Assembly (NCBI RefSeq): GCF_905147045.1
Contig: NC_065893.1
Location: 1,364,001-1,428,000, forward strand
Length of the DNA stretch: 64,000 nt
Reading direction: 5' to 3'
DNA from: Nymphalis io
Lineage: Eukaryota > Arthropoda > Insecta > Lepidoptera > Nymphalidae
A program made the position numbers and the translations under genes. Numbering within the stretch: position 1 is the first letter of the stretch; every line of letters begins with the position of its first letter. The notes beneath the pieces were generated by a model. It saw only the letters and a list, made by a program, of their open reading frames with translations, searched no databases and was not told the DNA's origin. This document shows positions 11,050 through 24,249 of this stretch, piece after piece.

Positions 11050-13010
11050 TTTGTTGTTTCATTAACAAATGATGATGATGATGAACGTAACTTTTTTGTA
11101 AAAGCGTGCCAAAATGAGCACCTTTATTTTACAGCCAAAAAACTGAAATTAATTATTTAATAAATAAATATTTGAAGTATATAATTTATATGTTTGTTAT
11201 GTCAGAACTGCGTCATTTATGAACCCATTTTTGTTTCTAAATTAATGATTTTTTATGGCCTCAAATTTTATTTCAAGTAAAGTAAAAAAATTAGATTAAA
11301 AAATCTATCAGAAATGATTTATAATACAGATAAACTGCAACAATGCTGTGGATCTATTGTTACGACTTTGCATAACATTAAAACCTTTTTCGAGTAACCG
11401 TATATTGCCAGTATAACACAAACGATACGGACGCTTTTCGACTGTAATCTCAACTTAAGAAAAAGTGTATTTATTACATATATAATAATACATATTTTAA
11501 AATATTTCAAAAGGGTGACTAAGACTTAGCATTCAAATATTATTAAGTGTCCGCCCACGTGATTATAAGCTTGAAGATTTCACAACGAATTTCAAATATC
11601 ACATGACAAACAAAATTATTTAAAAAATAAATGCATATTATATTTTATTACTATTATAAACGATTTCGTATTTAAATGCTAAGTCTATTAATATTTATAA
11701 ATGACATATCTGTCACTTGACCTATATTTGTCTGTTTAAATATGTTTTTAGAATTGCATAAAAATAACATAAAATTGATATGCATTTTTTAAATTCGATT
11801 CCAATATATATATATATTTTATATTTTGTATATATATATATACACTCACTATGAGTTTAAAGGCTAAAATTAATTACATAGAAATTTGTCTTTATAAAAA
11901 CAAAATAACATAAATAAAAATCCAAATATTTGCTAATATATTAAATTGTATATTTCATAAATGGGAACAGTGCAGCTGTATTTTATTTTCACATGACAAA
12001 TCCTACACACCAAATCGAGAACGGGCGGAGGACAAATGATACGGAAGGACTGTACTTATTTTCTACTTCAAAACTTAGAATTTCATAGCAAAAGAGTTTG
12101 GGATTCAAGCATAAGTTAATAACTCGCGACATTTCTACGACACAAAATACACAAATGTCTATACTTCTGATACATGCTTTTATAAGACATCCATTACCAT
12201 TATATGTCTCAGTTGGCTAAATAAACAATAACATTACAAATGAGTTACCTAAGATAAAATGGTAGCAATGTCTTAACTTCATACCCATAAGTGCCTTACC
12301 AACTTATTTGATCTTCGTAATACGAGTATGTCATGTTTCTTAGCCAGCTTGAGATTTTAGAAGATTTAATTTTTGCTGTACAACAAAAAATTTCAAACGA
12401 ATAAATATCAAAAAGTATTAATTGATTCAATGTTTGAAAAATTTTTCAACTTTGACAATTCAAATTCTTTCTATTTAACAGTTGATCAGCTAAAATTGTC
12501 CCGTGTGGACACGACTTAACCCTCCATGTTATAGGAAACCAATTCAATTCACTTTCGATCTGGATGCACTCTCGTTTTCGTTGCGTTCTCGTTATACCAG
12601 TTTAAACCGGTTTCCATTCTGCAACAGTACTACGCATATCTTGGACGTGTTATTATTGTTTATTTTCGCACGCTTCGTGTATTATCTCGTTGCGTTACAT
12701 AGTACGTTTTACATGCTGCGGCTGAGTTTCTACTAACTTTGGTAAACAGTCAGGCATAATTGATTATAAGGAAGGTTTAATATAAACTAATCAAATTAAA
12801 TTAACAATCAAATAAGTTATTATTGAAATTCGAACTATAACTTACATTTAAGATTTGCGCTGAAAATTTTAAGTGTAGCTACGTTAGTAGGTAAGGAATA
12901 TACCTAAATATTCTATGTATCAAAATAGAGTCGAAAACTTCATACGAGCATATCCTATTTGAATGTGATTTGTATTTATATCTTTATTTTTTTATTTTAT
13001 ATTTATTTCA
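11050..13010. other. gene-free AT-rich stretch
   Basis: No gene is supported. It holds an AT microsatellite pair (11805-11842). A segment at about 12540-12600 (actctcgttttcgttgcg) has a near-match at 14408-14427, hinting at another low-copy repeat. Confidence 0.5.
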
Positions 13011-13015
13011 GCCTC

Positions 13016-13291
13016 ATTAACAGCCCGCGAATGTCCCACTGCTGAGCTAAGGCCACCTCTCCCTTTTTGATTAAAAGATATGGAGCTTATTCCACCACGC
13101 TGCTCCAATGCGGTTTGATGGAATACACAATTGACAGAATTCCAGTGAAATTAGTCACATGCAAACCTGCATGTGTCTAATTTCTTACGATGTTTTCCTT
13201 CACCGTATAGCACGAAATGAATTATAATCACAAATTTAGCACATGAAATTCAGTGGTGCTTGCATCGGCTACGGGGCCATCTCAGCTTTTT
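13016..13291 (-). repeat. SINE family A copy
   Basis: On the plus strand it reads acagcccgcgaatgtccc through ttccttcaccgtatagc to ggggccatctcagc. It is nearly full length, but the B-box region is eroded. Confidence 0.8.
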
Positions 13292-13454
13292 TTAAATTTA
13301 TTTCGTATTTATTATTAAATATTTATCTCATTTTATATTATCTTAGTATACGAGTATATGCGGATATTGGGGCCAAGCTTGTAAGCAACTAATAGATGTC
13401 CTTGTGTGTGGAGCCCAAACATTCATAGCACTTTATACATTTATCTAGAAACCA

Positions 13455-13617
13455 GTTTAAGCCTGCCTTCACATAGCCTGAGTTGGGGAAAGGGGAAGGT
13501 ACCCCAAGTCCTATTCTGTATCCCTGACAACCTGTATGCAAAACTTCATAAATTGGTTAAGTACTTAAGATGTGAACGCGTAACAAGCATATAAACTCAC
13601 CTTCTCATTTATAATTT
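13455..13617 (-). repeat. family L repeat, diverged
   Basis: The pieces tccctgacaacctgtatgc, aattggttaagtacttaag and gcgtaacaagcatataaact match, in reverse, the 'cgattttgatgaaatttggt' type repeat at 27775, 29275 and 40720. Confidence 0.5.
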
Positions 13618-13831
13618 TAGTAATCATAAATATAACTGATCTAATGCAAATGTTCAATATGACCATATATCAATATAATTCAAGTGTTTTTTATTTTTTT
13701 TATTTATTAAGTTTCTCCATACACTAATACAACATTAAAAAAACTTATAGCTTATGACTAGATGCATTACCTGTTAAGGAGAATACCTCATACAATTAAA
13801 ACGGAGATATTGGTTACGTTATAAAATTTAG

Positions 13832-14094
13832 TTTTTTTTTTTCTTTACTAGTACAGGTAGGCGGACGAGAATATGGGGCACCTGATGGTAAGTGGTCACC
13901 AACGCCCATAGATATTGGCATTGTAAAAAAATTTAACCATTGCTTATATCGCCAATGGGCCACTAACCTTAGGAACTAAGATGTTGTATCCCTTGTTCCT
14001 GTAATTACACTGGCTCAATCAACCTTGAAACCGGAACAAAACAATATAAGTACTGCTTTTTTACTAACGAGCTTGCACAGAATCCTTCCACCAA
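13832..14094 (-). repeat. SINE-like family B copy
   Basis: It begins after a T-run (the A-tail on the minus strand), carries ggtaagtggtcaccaacgcc, and ends at ccttccaccaata with some internal loss. Confidence 0.75.
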
Positions 14095-14099
14095 TACAA

Positions 14100-15148
14100 C
14101 AATATATAACATAAAAAAATAAAATGAGAACAATATTTCATAACGTATTAATCTTTATTACGTTTGTAATAAAACAAAAGTGTTTGTGTTTATTTACATT
14201 TCTAACAATATAAATAAGGGCTCACGCATATAATAAAGATCTTACTAGCGATGGTTACATTCTGTTGCGTTACGGTTAAGTACATCAATGTCACGTAACA
14301 ACGCTTCGTATAAAACTATTGCATATATTACTACGTCTGACACACATTGGTGAGTCAGTAATGACCCAGATACAGAAATCCGTTGATTCACTTTCCTTGC
14401 GAATGTACTCTCGTTTTCATTGCGATAGTAAGCACACGGCACGTTGCGTTAAATTTTATTAAATATTATATTTTTTGGAAGTGGGCTGAGATCTTAATAT
14501 CCTGTTATTTATTGATATACTTGCTTCCCGTTCCAGTTTCACACGGGTAGGTCAACAGAAAACGTTTAAATTGAACGACAAACATAATAAGTAATTATTT
14601 TCAGGAACTTATCCGTACTCACGCAAAATAACTCACAAAAATTTTATCTCTATCGAATCGGCATAGGAACGCATAGAGAGCAAACATACAAACATTAATT
14701 TTTATTTATTAAGAAGAAAATGCCGTAAGGGATGTGAAATATAAATGCACAGAATAAGATTATTTATTTTGAATAATAGAATGTAAATTATACCTTAATG
14801 GCTCAGTCATCAAATCAAATATTAATATTTTTATACAAATAGACTTTTTCTTTCAAGCGCTACCACCTACTGAAGATCTGATTCGAATATGAAACGATAC
14901 GAAAATTAAAATCAACTACATTTATAAGGTGTCATACATAAATATATAAAAATTTAATTAATTTCAATATGTAATGGTCATAATACAATTTTCTTGCGAA
15001 AACAACGATATTTGCTTTCATTTTCTAACTCGTCACGTACCAAATGAGATCAGGAGAGAGGTATGGATATAACGTTTGCTTACAATATTTACTTTTTATT
15101 AAAGGCCTTTTATCTCAACCCATTACTAGCAATCAACATTAAATATTA
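14100..15148. other. gene-free stretch
   Basis: No gene is supported. The minus-strand 65-codon frame (14245-14442) lacks any recognisable feature and overlaps the tgtactctcgttttcattgc segment shared with 12567-12587. Confidence 0.45.
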
Positions 15149-15300
15149 TAAACGCGAAAGTGACTTTGTTTGTCTGTCTGTTTGTTGCGCTTTCACTATT
15201 AAACTACGTTCACGTTTTCAGAGGGAAAGGACATAGAGTATCACCTCCCCTCACTGAAACGAGGGCGGAGCCGCGGAAGGCATTAACCATTATAATATAT
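15149..15300 (+). repeat. family L repeat, 5' part
   Basis: It begins attataaacgcgaaagtgac and continues tttgttgcgctttcactatt. This is a very common lepidopteran-type interspersed start, here joined to a short GC-rich segment (cgagggcggagccgcgg). Confidence 0.5.
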
Positions 15301-15329
15301 ATATGTTCTTATTTTTTTTTTTACTTTAA

Positions 15330-15637
15330 GTCGAGATGGCCCAGTGGTAAGAACGCGTGAATCTTAACCGATGAACGTGGGTTCAAACCCGGGCGAGCAC
15401 CTCTGAATTGTGCTTAATTTCTGTTTATAATTCATCTCGTGCTTTTCGGTGAAGGAAAACATCGTGAGGAAACCTGCATGTGTCTAATTTCATCGAAATT
15501 CTGCCACATGTGTATTCTACCAACCCGCACTGGAGCAGCGTGGTGGAATAAGCTCCAAACCTTCTCCTCAAAAAAGGGAGAGGAGGCCTTAGCCCAGCAG
15601 TGGGACATTTACAGGCTGTTACTGTACTGTACTGTAC
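15330..15637 (+). repeat. SINE family A, full-length copy, (ACTGT)n tail
   Basis: It is an intact head-to-tail copy. The 3' tail is ctgttactgtactgtactgt, that is, tandem pentamers. Overlapping sense and antisense frames of 74-80 codons are repeat artefacts. Confidence 0.85.
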
Positions 15638-15719
15638 TATGCCTATCATTATGCTCTTATCAAATTTTATTTGTCAAATAATGTTCACTAGTAGCATTAA
15701 TTGGGAAGCTGATTATTAT

Positions 15720-16820
15720 AGATACTATTCTCGTACCTCGGAAAGCACGTAAACGTACTATAAGAGAGGAAATAGAGAGTACACTTCTTATTGCGCACCA
15801 CTTGTGTAGAATTCACTTGGATCTTTATTGTGTTCCAGTTTTAGAAGAAGATTTTGTATGTAAGATACAATAATTATGGTATGCGGTGACTAGAATACCA
15901 CCTGGGGCTTAAAGCCGAAAAGCCATCTATTAATAGATAAGCTTAAACTACTAAAAGTTTATCATGTTTTACCTTACTTTTAAACATTGCTAATTTATTA
16001 CTAACAGGCATAAGCCTATTATTTAAAACATGATATGCAGCATAGAGTGTTTCGCTCTAACCTGATGTCCCACGACAATTCACGTTTAAGTTTTTAGGTT
16101 TCCATGTTACAATATACATTTAAAGAATAGAAAACAGAGGGTTTTAGCTAGGATATATAGTATAGTACGACTGTCAACTGTCATGTTGAAATATGAATCA
16201 ATTTGTCATAACTAATGCCCTCTATGTAAAATACGTTGCATCGTAACGTAGAACTGACCGACACATGAGTGAAAGAAAATTAACTTGACGTAAAAGTTTC
16301 ACAAGCTGCCGCTACTGCTTTATGGCGCTACTGTCTCGTGTTGAAAATACTTGTTACCTATTTGTACTTACCTATTGTTTTTTTTTGAGTTTATCTATTG
16401 GGTGAGGGATACTATTATAGAAGCTTACCTTAATAGTGATGGAATAAATAGATAACTTACCTGAAACAAAAAAAAACAACACTTCAATTACATAATAAAG
16501 ACAATAAATATAAATTCCTTTATTTCATATAGAATCATTAATTTAATGATTAATACTCATTAATATTCGAAGTAATAACTTACACCAGTTAGAAAAGAAT
16601 ATATAAGCTTTCTAAATTTACCACCGAAATAAACACAATTTTTTTAATAATTTAATAATAACTTTTAAGTCAAATATAATTGTATAAATATTTACAATAA
16701 TGTAAACTTTACGTTGCTTAATTATATATCTTAAATATCTAGTTTAGTAGTATATATTATATGTATATAGGTGCTTACATTTATACGCCCTTAGTTATAA
16801 AACTTGTTTGCGGCTGTTTA
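15720..16820. other. gene-free stretch
   Basis: No gene is supported. The segment at 15735-15830 (cctcggaaagcacgtaaacg) resembles a repeat piece at 29935-29960. The segment at 16285-16350 is GC-richer but shows no coding motif. Confidence 0.4.
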
Positions 16821-16826
16821 ATTAAA

Positions 16827-16920
16827 CACTGATTTCTCTCTTTCTGTCATTATTGATTTGACACACGAAAGAAGAAGACACAGCATTGTTTAGCTAATCA
16901 TCCACTAAAAGCGTTTATAA
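16827..16920 (+). repeat. MITE-like family M copy
   Basis: The core tctctctttctgtcattattgatttgacac and gaagaagacacagcattg closely matches the copies at 9236 and 62140 (reverse). Confidence 0.55.
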
Positions 16921-16960
16921 TATTTTATAATAATTTTAAATAATATGTAAATATATATTT

Positions 16961-17241
16961 TTCTATGAAGGCAGAGGGGCAAATGGGCTACCTCATGATA
17001 AATGATCATCTTATTTCTTAAACATTGACACTTCAAGGCATATAAACAGTTATTTATCAATGCGATGCCAAACATTTTACTGGTAGGGCTTTGTGCAAGC
17101 TCGACTGGGTAGGTACAAAACAGCAATACTTGGTATTGTTGTATTTCGGTTTGAAGGGTGAGTGAGCCAGTGTAATTACAGGCACAAGGGACATGTGGCC
17201 CATATGTTCGTCTCCCTACCAATTCATTAAAATTAAAAAAA
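16961..17241. repeat. two opposed family B fragments
   Basis: 16961-17078 is a degraded minus-sense piece (ggcagaggggcaaatgggc). 17079-17241 is a plus-sense, internally deleted copy that jumps from the 5' half (acaggcacaagggacat) directly to the 3' end (gtggcccatatgttcg) and ends in an A-rich run. Confidence 0.65.
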
Positions 17242-17994
17242 TGGTATATAAGATAATTCCAAAAACATATTATTCCGAATTGTCTCCTATGTATATATCT
17301 ATGTACTCGTAGTACTTTTATTTGTAGGCTTAAGATTTAATGTTACACAATCTCCAAACGAGATTATCGTGTGCGACGTTTGTATAAGGCTGTCGCGCTC
17401 TGTTTGTTGCGCGTGCGCAACTTTACAATGTATGTGTGTACGAGTATGTAGTTAAAATGACTGATAAATAATCTTCTATCGCTTGAAATAGAGCTGATAT
17501 TAATATACTTGTGCTACAATTGTATATCTTAAAATGCAAATATATAAATATATTATAATTATTATTATAAATAAAGATTTTCAATTCATCCTGCGTGAAT
17601 TCAAGTATTAATCTATTCATGCCTTATCTATTAAATGGTTATGTGGATATATGCCACTATATTTTCAACCATTTTGAAACAATAATAAGTTAACTGAACC
17701 AATTGACATGAAATTTTGCACGCGCAGTCTATGCTACTGATGTTACATTATAGCTTAGTTAATATCATACATTTTTTTTCTAAATTACCGCTATATTTAT
17801 TAATAATTAATTAATAAAAATGTCCCTTAAGATATATATATTTATTAAATTGAATTTATTAAGCGATAAATGTCATATTTATAACTTACAGGCGATTGCA
17901 AATTATAATGTTCGCTATGTGTAGTGGTCAGTAGGAAAAATACATTTTGCAATCCGTTAAGACTGCTTAAGTAATTTGCGGTCTTACTTATCGT

Positions 17995-18103
17995 TGTTTA
18001 GCGGGTGGTTAGTTAGACAATGCCGTGTATTCTTATTCGGATTTGAACCCACGATCATCGGTTAAGAATCCCGCGTTCTAACCACTAGGCCATCTTGGCC
18101 ATA
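17995..18103 (-). repeat. family M fragment abutting SINE family A head
   Basis: ggttagttagacaatgccgtgt matches the family M end at 62150. It is followed by a minus-strand SINE A head (cacgatcatcggttaagaat, gttctaaccactaggccatc) truncated after the B-box. Confidence 0.6.
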
Positions 18104-18474
18104 AAAAAACTATCATGTAAAATGTTCGAATGATAGTTTATTTTACGAAATACAATGACATATGAACTGTGAGTTTAAAACAGCTTAGAGTGGTTTTGAA
18201 TGATTCACAAAATTGCAACCTAAGGAATTGTTTTTTTTTTTAAATTATATATGCAGGAATAACCCACAAAAAAGGAGTAGCCCAGTGATTGAAATTCGAG
18301 AGCTAGGAGCACTCCCGAGCCTCGGAATGTCTCAAGCCGTTGTTGGTCTTGCAACTAAACTCTTTACGATCGTCTCGGATTTGTCTTCTCATTTATGATA
18401 GTGAAGGAATAGAGTGCACTTGTGATTTACGCACACACTTGTGCGCTATAATATTATTAATTTAAGAGTTTACA

Positions 18475-18534
18475 GCGCAATAGTTTACGGACCGCCTAGC
18501 GATGTAGAAGTCGCGGGTTTCGATCATACAATAT
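18475..18534 (+). repeat. tRNA-like family E head
   Basis: agcgcaatagtttacggacc, then gcctagcgatgtagaagtcg and cgggtttcgatc (B-box-like). The same head occurs at 49468. Confidence 0.45.
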
Positions 18535-19179
18535 AATTCCTTTTTTAAACATTCTTAGTATTCTTATCAATAATAATAATATATACACATATATTCTGCA
18601 TAGTTGGATAGTCTTTTTTATGAATGCGTTGGCTTTAATCGTTCAGTAGGACATTATCATATATTCCACCGCCTTGATTGAATGAGAACTTAAAAACCTT
18701 CGTCGCTCCTGACTGTTAAATACATTTCATCGCAATATATTTGAAGCGTTTGTTGCAAATATATATTATTTAGAGCGAAGTGTTTAAACAATAATTGAAA
18801 TAATTAATTGCGTAATCTTTAGGACTATAAAACTAAATGACCATCAAGTAATAAAATGCATAAATTCCAGTAATTTACATGCGTTTAGCTTTGTCTGTTC
18901 TTAAAAATGTTCTAGAACCTTAACACACCGAGGTTTGTCCATTTTTTTGTATGAGTACGTTACGTGTCATATTCTAAAAACATACAGGATTGTATCTTGA
19001 TGTCGAAGATGTTCTTTAAGTATAAATCATACTTCGATTCGCCCACTAATTAAAACCAAAATACCTTCTCTATTGATTCTCTAAATGCATTAAAAAAAGA
19101 GTAGAATCTCATTTTTTAATAACGAAACTCTATTCTCATATATATTTTACTCCATATTTATTTATTCGTGAAACAGTCG

Positions 19180-19352
19180 TGTGTTCCGTGTAGGCACAAG
19201 GAACATAACATCTTAGTTCCCAAGGTTGGTGGCGCATTGGCTATGTAAGCGATAGTTAACATTTCTGACAATTCCAATGTTGGCGTTGGTGACCACTTAC
19301 CATCAGGTGGCCCATATGCTCGTCAGCCCACCATTACTATAGAAAAAAAAAA
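19180..19352 (+). repeat. SINE-like family B, 5'-truncated
   Basis: It starts at gtgttccg, continues taggcacaaggaacataac, and ends cccaccattactatag followed by nine or more A residues. Confidence 0.8.
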
Positions 19353-19359
19353 TACATCT

Positions 19360-20690
19360 GCGTGGCATTCGATCACGGCCACATTGTTTTAGGTATATCA
19401 AATAAGCAATAATAAAAAAGTATAAGTAGATTGTTATTTATTATTTAATTATAATCAACTGTTTTTTATCTTTATTGTTTCCGCCTTTTAATAAATAAAT
19501 AAGCCTTTATTCAGACTCATTTTTGATACATTTTAGATATTACTAAAATTATCACTCTGGCAAAATTGCAACTGACATTGACAACTTTGTCTGTTAGCCA
19601 CATTTGGCAAAGGCCTCCTCCATTCCTTTCCATTCTATTTTCCTCCCCGATCTAGGTCCATGTGGAATCCATGGACCAGGATCTACTGATACTGCTGTTG
19701 CTTTTATTTAATCTTCCCACTTTTGACATGCCTTCCGCGTTTCCTTTTTCCGCTTGTTACGATGTAATATATATAATATATAAATGTTATTATCGAATAA
19801 TTTCGCCTTGTTTTACGCTGCGTTGAACTCATTTAAAAGTTGATTAATTACTTGGTGGCATAATCATGAAATTACATTGAAAACTAATTACGCTTTATAG
19901 TGTTATCGTGAGGTTAATTTTTAAATAACATCTATTCATTAATTTTATTTATTTAGTGCTCGCCAAATGGTCGTAATTCGACCACAATCATTATTGTTGA
20001 TTTGAGGAAAACATATATTAATTTGCATGTTACGATTTTTTCTATATATATATTTGATAACCACAATATATCAATAACTACCAAAAATAAGAAAATCGAT
20101 TTACGAACAAAAGTGAAAAAAATACGGTTTTGTCTTTGCCTATTTATATATAGATGTTTTAATAATAGAACATCTATTAAATTTCATTCGTATGAAATCG
20201 AAGTAAAGGAAACCATTATTAAAGCAAGCACATTTTAATTGTCGTATGAATTTAATGTTATTTTAAACAAGAATTTTTGACATTTAAATTCCATCGAAAT
20301 TAACCGAAATAAAACTTTACTTAAATCAAATAGTCAATTTGCTTTTAAATTTATAGATTCAGTATGAAAAAAACCACATACAAACTCTTTATTTTATTTT
20401 AATAATTTTGTGGACTGGAAAATTTGACACCTGAACCGAATTCTACTAATTTATAACGATTACGATACGTTCCCGATTCAATTCCGATCCGACTTTGAAT
20501 CATCTGTATTTATTCGAATCGGAATCGAACCGATAATATGTTAACATATTCCGTTATGTCAAAATCAAACGTAATTGTTAACTTTAATGGCAATAGTCGA
20601 TAATCAAATTAAAGAAGAAGAAAACTGAAAAACGGCAACGATCACGCTTCGATTCGATTGCGATAAAGTGTTAATTTGTTAGTAGACTTG
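19360..20690. other. gene-free AT-rich stretch
   Basis: The segment at 19600-19740 (gcaaaggcctcctccattcc) resembles a retroelement 3' remnant but was not assigned. 20450-20660 is a less AT-rich segment with repeated gattcgattgcg/gaatcgg motifs. No gene is supported. Confidence 0.4.
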
Positions 20691-20695
20691 TGCCC

Positions 20696-20848
20696 CTGAT
20701 TGGAAATGGTCACCATCGCTCACCTCCACTGTGTGGACTGTAATGTAATGCCCCTTGTACCTGAAGTTGTACTAGCTCACTCATCCATCAAACCGAAACA
20801 CAACAATACTAAGTATTACTGTTTAGTGGTACTATATTTGGGTGTTAC
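20696..20848 (-). repeat. SINE-like family B, old partial copy
   Basis: The recognisable parts are atgccccttgtacctgaagt and caaaccgaaacacaacaata, with many substitutions. The next, younger family B copy lies immediately downstream in the same orientation. Confidence 0.6.
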
Positions 20849-20852
20849 CTAT

Positions 20853-21142
20853 CCTTTTTTATAGAATAGGAAGGTGGACAAGCATGGGCCACCTGATGGT
20901 ACGTGGTCAGCAACGCCCATCGAGATTGGCATTGTAAGAAATGTTAACCATCGCTTACATCGCCAATGCATCACCAACCTTGACAACTAAGATGTTATGT
21001 CCCTTGTGCCTGTAATTACACTGGCTCACTCACCCTTCAAACCGGAACACATAAATACCAAGTACTGCCGTTTCGCGGTAGAATATCTGATGAGTGGGTG
21101 GTACCTACCCAGACGAGCTTGCACAAAGCCCTACCACCAGTA
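20853..21142 (-). repeat. SINE-like family B, full-length copy
   Basis: It extends from a T-run plus atagaataggaaggtgg to gccctaccaccagta. Confidence 0.85.
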
Positions 21143-21515
21143 AAATCCAGACGGGCTTCCACAACGCCCTACCTCTACTTATATATAAAATAAATATATA
21201 TTAAAAAATCACATAAACGTCGTAAAACACATAAGTAAATCGCTTACTTACGCGGTAAATGCTATTATGTATTAACTTAGCTAGTAATATAGGTTACTGT
21301 TACTGTGAACAGGAAGGTAGTGCTGTGTCGTGGGAACATATCGATAATCGAAGGAAGTCACACTTCGTAATAATATCGATAAAAAGTAGGGAAGTGCATT
21401 AATACTGCAACAGCAAGTCAGTATCGAATGCAGTGTACAGTAACGTTCAAAAGTTTTAATAATTTTAGAAATTAATTTATTAGATATAAAACCACTATAT
21501 CAATATTAATTATTA

Positions 21516-21812
21516 ACTGGTGGTAGGGCTTTGTGCAAGCTCGTCTGCGTAGGTACCACCCACTCATCAGATATTCTACCGCAAAACAGCAATACTTGAT
21601 ATTGTTGTGTTCCGGTTTGAAGGGTGAGTGAGCCAGTGTAATTACAGGCACAAGGGACATAAAATCTTAGTTCCCAAGGTTGGTGGCGCATTGGATATGT
21701 AAGCGATGGTTGACATTTCTTACAATGCTAATGTCTAAGAGCGTTGGTGACCACTTACCATCAGGTGGCCCATATGCTCGTCCGCCTTCCTATTCTATAA
21801 AAAAAAAAAAAA
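21516..21812 (+). repeat. SINE-like family B, full-length copy, long A-tail
   Basis: It extends from actggtggtagggctttgtg to tattctat followed by about 14 A. It is very similar to the copies at 25537 and 31914, so it is probably young. Confidence 0.88.
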
Positions 21813-22301
21813 TTTAATAAATTAGTGTCACTTAACCGAATATTTTAACTTGAAAATAATAAAAACGGTGTTAAAGGAATCATAGTATTCCTGTTATTAT
21901 GAAATAAGTATATATATTTTTATAAGCAATTTCATTTAATTAAATTTTAATAACATTGAATGGTTCATAATAATAATTTACCCCAAGCGTGTACTTGTAT
22001 CGGCACGATTAAATTTTACGGAAGAAAGCGCGTGCGGCCGCGATCGCAGTTCTATTACGTCACGGTCTAGTGTTGTTATTTAATTATGAATTGTTTGTGC
22101 TCTAATGATATTACAGAATATTATTACATTGACAAACAAACACATCGATATATCGATAAATGTATTATTTTGTATATATTATATAAACCACCATATTGTA
22201 TTGTTTTTTTTTAAAGTTTTATTTAAAGGTTTTTTTTTATAATATTAAAAAAAAAACAAATTATATTGGTTATCAAGTATAATTGTTTTCGTTTGTTTTA
22301 C

Positions 22302-22567
22302 AGTAACGGCCTGTTGATGTCTCACTACTGGGCTAAGGCCTCCTATTCCTTTTTGAAGAGTAGGTTTGGAGCTTATTCCACCATGCTGTTCCAATGCGGG
22401 TTGGTAGAATACACATGTGGCATAATTTCAATGAAATTAGACACATGCAGGTTTCCTCACAACGTTTTCCTTCACCGTCAAGCACGAGATTGAGAGAATT
22501 GTAAGCACAAATTAAGCACATGAAAATTCAGTAGTGCTTGCCCGGGTTAGAACCCACGATCATCATT
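22302..22567 (-). repeat. SINE family A copy
   Basis: The plus strand reads cagtaacggcctgttgatg to gcccgggttagaacccacga and tcatc. The head is cut at the A-box. Confidence 0.8.
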
Positions 22568-22984
22568 CATCACAAAGATCATTTAAACTTGCTCTAAAAT
22601 TTGGTAATAAAAAATGCCATAATATCCTTTCCATTTTAGAATTACAAATACATTAATACGTATTTATTATAATTTATAACCAAATTCCATTCTTAAATAG
22701 AATCCATCAAAGATATTTATAATTATGTTGACGTAAATGCTTTGTTGTGTTTGTGAAGTCCATGCTTTAAGCGAGCAAACGATGAATTTGTACTTATAGC
22801 GTGGTATTACCACATAATTAGGTTACCTAAGCGCGTTGTTCAATATTCTACGATTTATTACTATCGATTTAAATCACTAGTGGCAATATAAAAATTATCG
22901 ATAATAAACGTGTTACGTCACTCAAATTATATTCTTCATTACTTTGTTACTCTAGTAAAGTTTTTATAAGGCTACAGACCCCGA

Positions 22985-23153
22985 ACTGGTGGTAGGGCTT
23001 TGTGCAAGCTCGTCTGGGTGGGTACCACACACTCATCAAGTATTCTACTGCAAAACAGCAGTCGGTATTGTTGTGTTCCGGTTTGAAAGGGTGAGCCAGT
23101 GTAATTACAGGCACAAGGGACATAACATCTTAGTTCCCAAGGTTAGTGGCGCA
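22985..23153 (+). repeat. SINE-like family B, 3'-truncated
   Basis: It begins actggtggtagggctttg and stops abruptly inside cccaaggttagtggcgcaaa, without tail. Loss of the 3' end is unusual for a retroposed copy and suggests later deletion. Confidence 0.75.
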
Positions 23154-23294
23154 AATATTCATAAAGAAATATAATATGTATATGAATTTAATTCACTAGA
23201 GTGATCGCTTCCAGCGATACGTCAACCTCTGTGTTCATCACACAAATGTGATAATGAATGAGATTGTTCCAATCTAATAAGTTACGAAATTGAC

Positions 23295-23521
23295 GAGCCG
23301 GTTGGCGTGGTTGGTACTTGCCTTTCGCGCCGCAGGTCGTGGTTTCGATTCCCACCCAGGATAGACATTTGTGTGCATGAACATGTCTCTTTGTCCTGAG
23401 TCTGGGTGTAATTATCTATATAAGTATAAGTATATACTATAAATTGTCTGATTTCCATAGTACGAGCTCTGCTTGATTTGGGATCAGATGGCCATGTGTG
23501 GAAAATGTCCCAGGATATTAT
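23295..23521 (+). repeat. tRNA-derived SINE family D copy
   Basis: The head gagccggttggcgtggttgg (A-box-like) and gtggtttcgattcccaccca (B-box-like) is followed by a body with gtcctgagtctgggtgtaat and a 3' end gtcccaggatatta. Two more copies form an inverted pair at 46.7-47.2 kb. Confidence 0.7.
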
Positions 23522-23659
23522 TTATATATTTTAAATCGCCAATAAAATGTTATATGAAAGTTTTAACCGCATAGTTGCAGATGTGCAATATGAAAATTTC
23601 AATAAAAACAACGTCAGCCAATAAAAAAGCTGAGATGTAAGTCTTTAATGCATTCAAGA

Positions 23660-23835
23660 CAGGTTGCATAAATACCACCCGCGGATTTCTTCGCGTGCGA
23701 GGGAGCAAGTGATAGGCAAACTATGTCCTTCTCTATACCCTGACACGCGTATGGAAATCTCATGATAATTGGTGGAACATCAACACGTAACAAACAAACA
23801 AACTAACTAACATTTATAATATCAGTAAGGGCTTA
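23660..23835 (-). repeat. family L repeat
   Basis: The plus strand shows aataccacccgcggatttct, ctataccctgacacgcgtatg and aacacgtaacaaacaaacaa. The reverse complement is the usual orientation. Confidence 0.5.
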
Positions 23836-23942
23836 CTAAGAGACCCCTTATTTCTTGCCTTTGTTTTATTTTTATTTGTATCTATAATTATAATTTGCAG
23901 GTTCAATTTAAAAATGTTGCGATTTTCGTTCTTGTAATACAT

Positions 23943-24243
23943 ATGGCCGAGATGGCCTAGTGGTTAGAACGCGTGTATCTTAACCGACGATCGTGGGTTC
24001 AAACCCGGGCAAGCACCACTGAACTTTCATGTGCTTAATTTGTGATTATAATTCATCTCGTGCTTGACGGTGAAGGAAAACATCGTGAGGAAATCTGCAT
24101 GTGTCTAATTTCATTGAAATTATGCCACATGTGTATTCTAGCAACCCGCATTGGAGTAGCGTGGTGGAATAAGCTCCAAACCTTCTCCTCAAAAGGGAAA
24201 GGAGGCCTTAGCTCAGCAGTGGGACATTAACAGGCTGTTACTG
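23943..24243 (+). repeat. SINE family A, full-length copy, ACTG type
   Basis: Head gccgagatggcctagtggtt, B-box gtgggttcaaacccggg, body marker gcttgacggtgaagg, 3' end acaggctgttactga. Confidence 0.88.
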
Positions 24244-24249
24244 AATACA

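Noticed and set aside
16905..17222. 105-codon minus-strand frame
   Set aside because: It is covered by two opposed family B fragments. No domain.
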